DNA from: Vibrio maerlii | GTDB taxonomy: Bacteria; Pseudomonadota; Gammaproteobacteria; Enterobacterales; Vibrionaceae | DNA: 64,000 nt | Direction of reading: 5' to 3' | NCBI RefSeq assembly: GCF_003415655.1 | Contig: NZ_QRHC01000002.1 | Coordinates: 434,008 to 498,007, forward strand | Shown: piece after piece, positions 61,881 to 64,000 of the stretch | How positions within the stretch are numbered: the stretch's first letter is position 1 | Layout of the letters: each line of letters begins with the position of its first letter | Made by a program: the position numbers and the translations under genes | Notes under the pieces: model-generated | Told to the model about the DNA's origin: nothing | What the model saw: only the letters and a program-made list of their open reading frames with translations | The model's database searches: none

Positions 61881-63713
61881 TTACTCTTCCTCACCAATAA
61901 AACCGCCGGTTTGGTGATTCCAAAGCTGTGAGTAGATACCACCCGAACGAACCAATTCTTGGTGGGTGCCTTGCTCCACAATCTCACCCTTATCTAGAAC
62001 GATGAGACGGTCCATTGCAGCAATAGTCGAGAGACGGTGTGCAATCGCAATAACTGTCTTACCTTCCATTAGCTCATTCAGGCTTTCTTGAATCGCCGCT
62101 TCTACCTCTGAGTCGAGTGCAGACGTTGCTTCATCTAGTACCAATAGTGGTGCGTTCTTCAGTAATACACGGGAAATAGCAATACGTTGACGCTGACCAC
62201 CAGACAGTTTCACACCACGCTCACCGACTTGAGCATCGTAACCCACATTGCCGAATGGGTCGGTGAGTGTGTCGATAAACTCATGTGCCTGCGCTTGTTT
62301 GGTCGCCTTAAATAGATCTTCTTCCGTTGCATCAGGGCGACCGTAAAGAATGTTGTCTCTGATTGAACGGTGAAGTAGAGAGGTATCTTGCGTAACCATA
62401 CCAATCTCACCACGCAGCGAGTCTTGAGTCACCTCTGCGATGTTCTGACCATCAATTTTAATCTGACCACCCTCTACGTCGTGGAAACGCAGTAGTAGGT
62501 TAACCAGTGTCGATTTACCTGCGCCTGAGCGACCAACCAGGCCGACTTTCTCACCTGGTTTGATGTTGAGGTTTAGGTTGCTGATCACACCCTTGTTTTC
62601 ACCGTAGTGGAAGCTAACGTTATCAAACTCAATTCCACCTTCATTTACATCAATTGGCTTCGAATTGGGTTTGTCTTCAATTGAGATTGGTTTAGACAGC
62701 GTCTTCATGCCATCGATCACCGTACCCATGTTTTCGAATAGGCCACCAATTTCCCACATGATCCACTTGGACATACCGTTAATACGTAAAGCCAAACTGA
62801 TCGCAATAGCAATCGCACCCACGCTGATCGCGCTGTCCATCCATAGGAAGATGGAAATAGCCGCGATGCTGAATACAAGTAGGTAATTCGCTAATTCAAC
62901 ACACACGTTGAAGCCTGTTACCAAGCGCATTTGGCGATACACGGTATCCAAGAAACCGCTCATTCCTTCTTCAGCGTACTCGGTTTCACGTTTGCTGTGC
63001 GAGAACAGCTTAACCGTTGCGATGTTGGTGTAACTGTCAACGATACGGCCGGTCATCAGAGAGCGCGCATCTGCTTGCTCTGATGAGACGTTCTTGAGTT
63101 TTGGTACGTAGTGAAGCTGGATTGCAATGTACGCCACTAACCACAGTGCCATTGGAGCCATCAAGCGCCAATCGGCATCCGCCAGCAGGAACAAGATGGC
63201 ACCGAAGTAGACGCTGACATAAATGAACACATCCACAAACTTCATTACGGTTTCACGAACGGCGAGTGAGGTCTGCATCACCTTGGTTGCCACTCGGCCA
63301 GCAAAGTCATCGGAATAGAAAGATAAACTCTGCCTTAATAAGTAGCGGTGAGCCAACCAGCGGATCGACATAGGGTAGTTGCCGAGTAAAGTCTGGTGGA
63401 TCAACAGAGAATAAAAGGTGATCAGAAGTGGCATCACGATGAGGATAACCACACCCACGCCAATCAAGGTTGATGAGTTGTCGGCCAAGAATGTCTCTGG
63501 GTTGCTTGATGATAGCCAGTCTACCAAGGTACCCATAAAACCAAACAGTGCCACTTCCACGATTGCAATCGTGGTACTCATTAGCGCTAGTAGAATCAGT
63601 GGCTTTTCAAAGCCACGAGTGTAGTAGCGACAAAACGCGATAATTCCCTCAGGAGGCTGTGTAGGCTCGTCCTTAGGGAAAGCCTCGGTAAAGCCTTCGA
63701 ATTTCTTATACAT
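61881..63713 (-). CDS. ABC exporter with fused membrane and ATPase domains
   Basis: About 610 residues from the ATG at 63713; an extension to 63752 is unlikely. Six membrane helices (about residues 40-310) are followed by an ATPase domain with Walker A GRSGAGKST, signature [16 protein letters not shown] and Walker B LLVLDEATSALDSE. It is an MsbA/multidrug-type half-transporter that must dimerise. Substrate unknown; lipid, drug or peptide export are possible. Single gene with a weak ribosome-binding site. Confidence 0.9.
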   Translation of the reverse strand: MYKKFEGFTEAFPKDEPTQPPEGIIAFCRYYTRGFEKPLILLALMSTTIAIVEVALFGFMGTLVDWLSSSNPETFLADNSSTLIGVGVVILIVMPLLITFYSLLIHQTLLGNYPMSIRWLAHRYLLRQSLSFYSDDFAGRVATKVMQTSLAVRETVMKFVDVFIYVSVYFGAILFLLADADWRLMAPMALWLVAYIAIQLHYVPKLKNVSSEQADARSLMTGRIVDSYTNIATVKLFSHSKRETEYAEEGMSGFLDTVYRQMRLVTGFNVCVELANYLLVFSIAAISIFLWMDSAISVGAIAIAISLALRINGMSKWIMWEIGGLFENMGTVIDGMKTLSKPISIEDKPNSKPIDVNEGGIEFDNVSFHYGENKGVISNLNLNIKPGEKVGLVGRSGAGKSTLVNLLLRFHDVEGGQIKIDGQNIAEVTQDSLRGEIGMVTQDTSLLHRSIRDNILYGRPDATEEDLFKATKQAQAHEFIDTLTDPFGNVGYDAQVGERGVKLSGGQRQRIAISRVLLKNAPLLVLDEATSALDSEVEAAIQESLNELMEGKTVIAIAHRLSTIAAMDRLIVLDKGEIVEQGTHQELVRSGGIYSQLWNHQTGGFIGEEE

Positions 63714-64000
63714 ATTATTTTTCTCGTTATTAAGCCTGTACGGCCTATCCACCTGTATTTAAAAGGAAAGAGTATGGAAGAGTGTGCAGGTGGACTCACT
63801 TATGGTAACGCCAATGTGGTGCAAATGTAATCAGAACTTACTGAATTTCTCTTCTTACTAGTGCCCGACAGCAGGATTTTACTGGCTATGATCTCGATCT
63901 CTTTCAGGTGAAATTACTGCCAAATGTCGTTTGGACAGTAATTATGTAAAGTGTTGAGTGTAATGAAACCGAAATTTAAGTGATTTAGAGTTTAACAGCT
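63714..64000. other. Gene-free right edge of the window
   Basis: About 290 bp upstream of the ABC exporter. I see no coding frame or clear regulatory motif apart from the exporter promoter it must contain. Confidence 0.5.

Overview
The window is a stretch of Vibrio (Vibrionaceae) secondary chromosome that spans its replication origin. The evidence is an RctB initiator gene (46367-48331), a GATC-bearing iteron array with a DnaA box beside it (45525-46366), the chromosome-2 type ParA and ParB genes (43963-45180, 42982-43956), and five copies of the chromosome-2 parS palindrome (consensus TTTACANTGTAAA). I cannot name the species.

Layout. 1-5.9 kb: a truncated gene with twin palindromic operators, GntR and AraC regulators, a short-chain dehydrogenase, a small membrane protein, a secreted ricin-B-type lectin, and degenerate intergenic DNA. 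5.6-20.0 kb: an accessory island directly downstream of glmS. It carries a YqaB-like phosphatase, a ribulose-phosphate epimerase, an MFS transporter and a complete yia/ula-type operon: TRAP importer, diketogulonate reductase, YiaL-like protein, sugar kinase, keto-gulonate-phosphate decarboxylase, 3- and 4-epimerases and an IclR regulator. Together these should convert 2,3-diketo-L-gulonate (an ascorbate breakdown product) to D-xylulose-5-P. The left boundary at 5588 looks like a Tn7-family left end: a TGT terminus, a site starting GACAATA at offset 8, and three repeats. It sits on a second copy of the glmS-downstream sequence, at the position equivalent to attTn7. The other boundary is an IS5-family element next to the native glmS terminator.

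20-30 kb: glmS and a DeoR regulator, then proline catabolism (Lrp-type regulator, putP, putA). The C-terminal ALDH-like domain of long PutA proteins appears here as a separate gene. 30-38.6 kb: an AraC regulator, pdxH, and a Lap-type adhesin-control and type I secretion operon (HlyD, LapG, LapD, ABC exporter) without its adhesin. 38.7-40.7 kb: a 282-bp MITE-like element and a FapA-type (DUF342) gene. 40.7-48.7 kb: tmcA, parB2, parA2, oriCII and rctB. 48.7-54.7 kb: small conserved proteins, a YebC-family protein, a hydroxyacid dehydrogenase, YibL, a TSUP permease, a Gfo/Idh/MocA oxidoreductase and a DUF445 protein. 54.8-61.7 kb: a glycerol-3-phosphate (ugp) importer operon with a HAD phosphatase, divergent ugpQ and a GlpR-like regulator. 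Two Pho-box-like sequences lie in the divergent promoter. 61.9-63.7 kb: an ABC exporter.

The points most worth checking are the Tn7-like end and layered insertions at glmS, RctB-type iterons outside the origin (inside putA, downstream of rctB, and upstream of the 50541 gene), a parS2 site in the glmS-attTn7 gap, and the split PutA.
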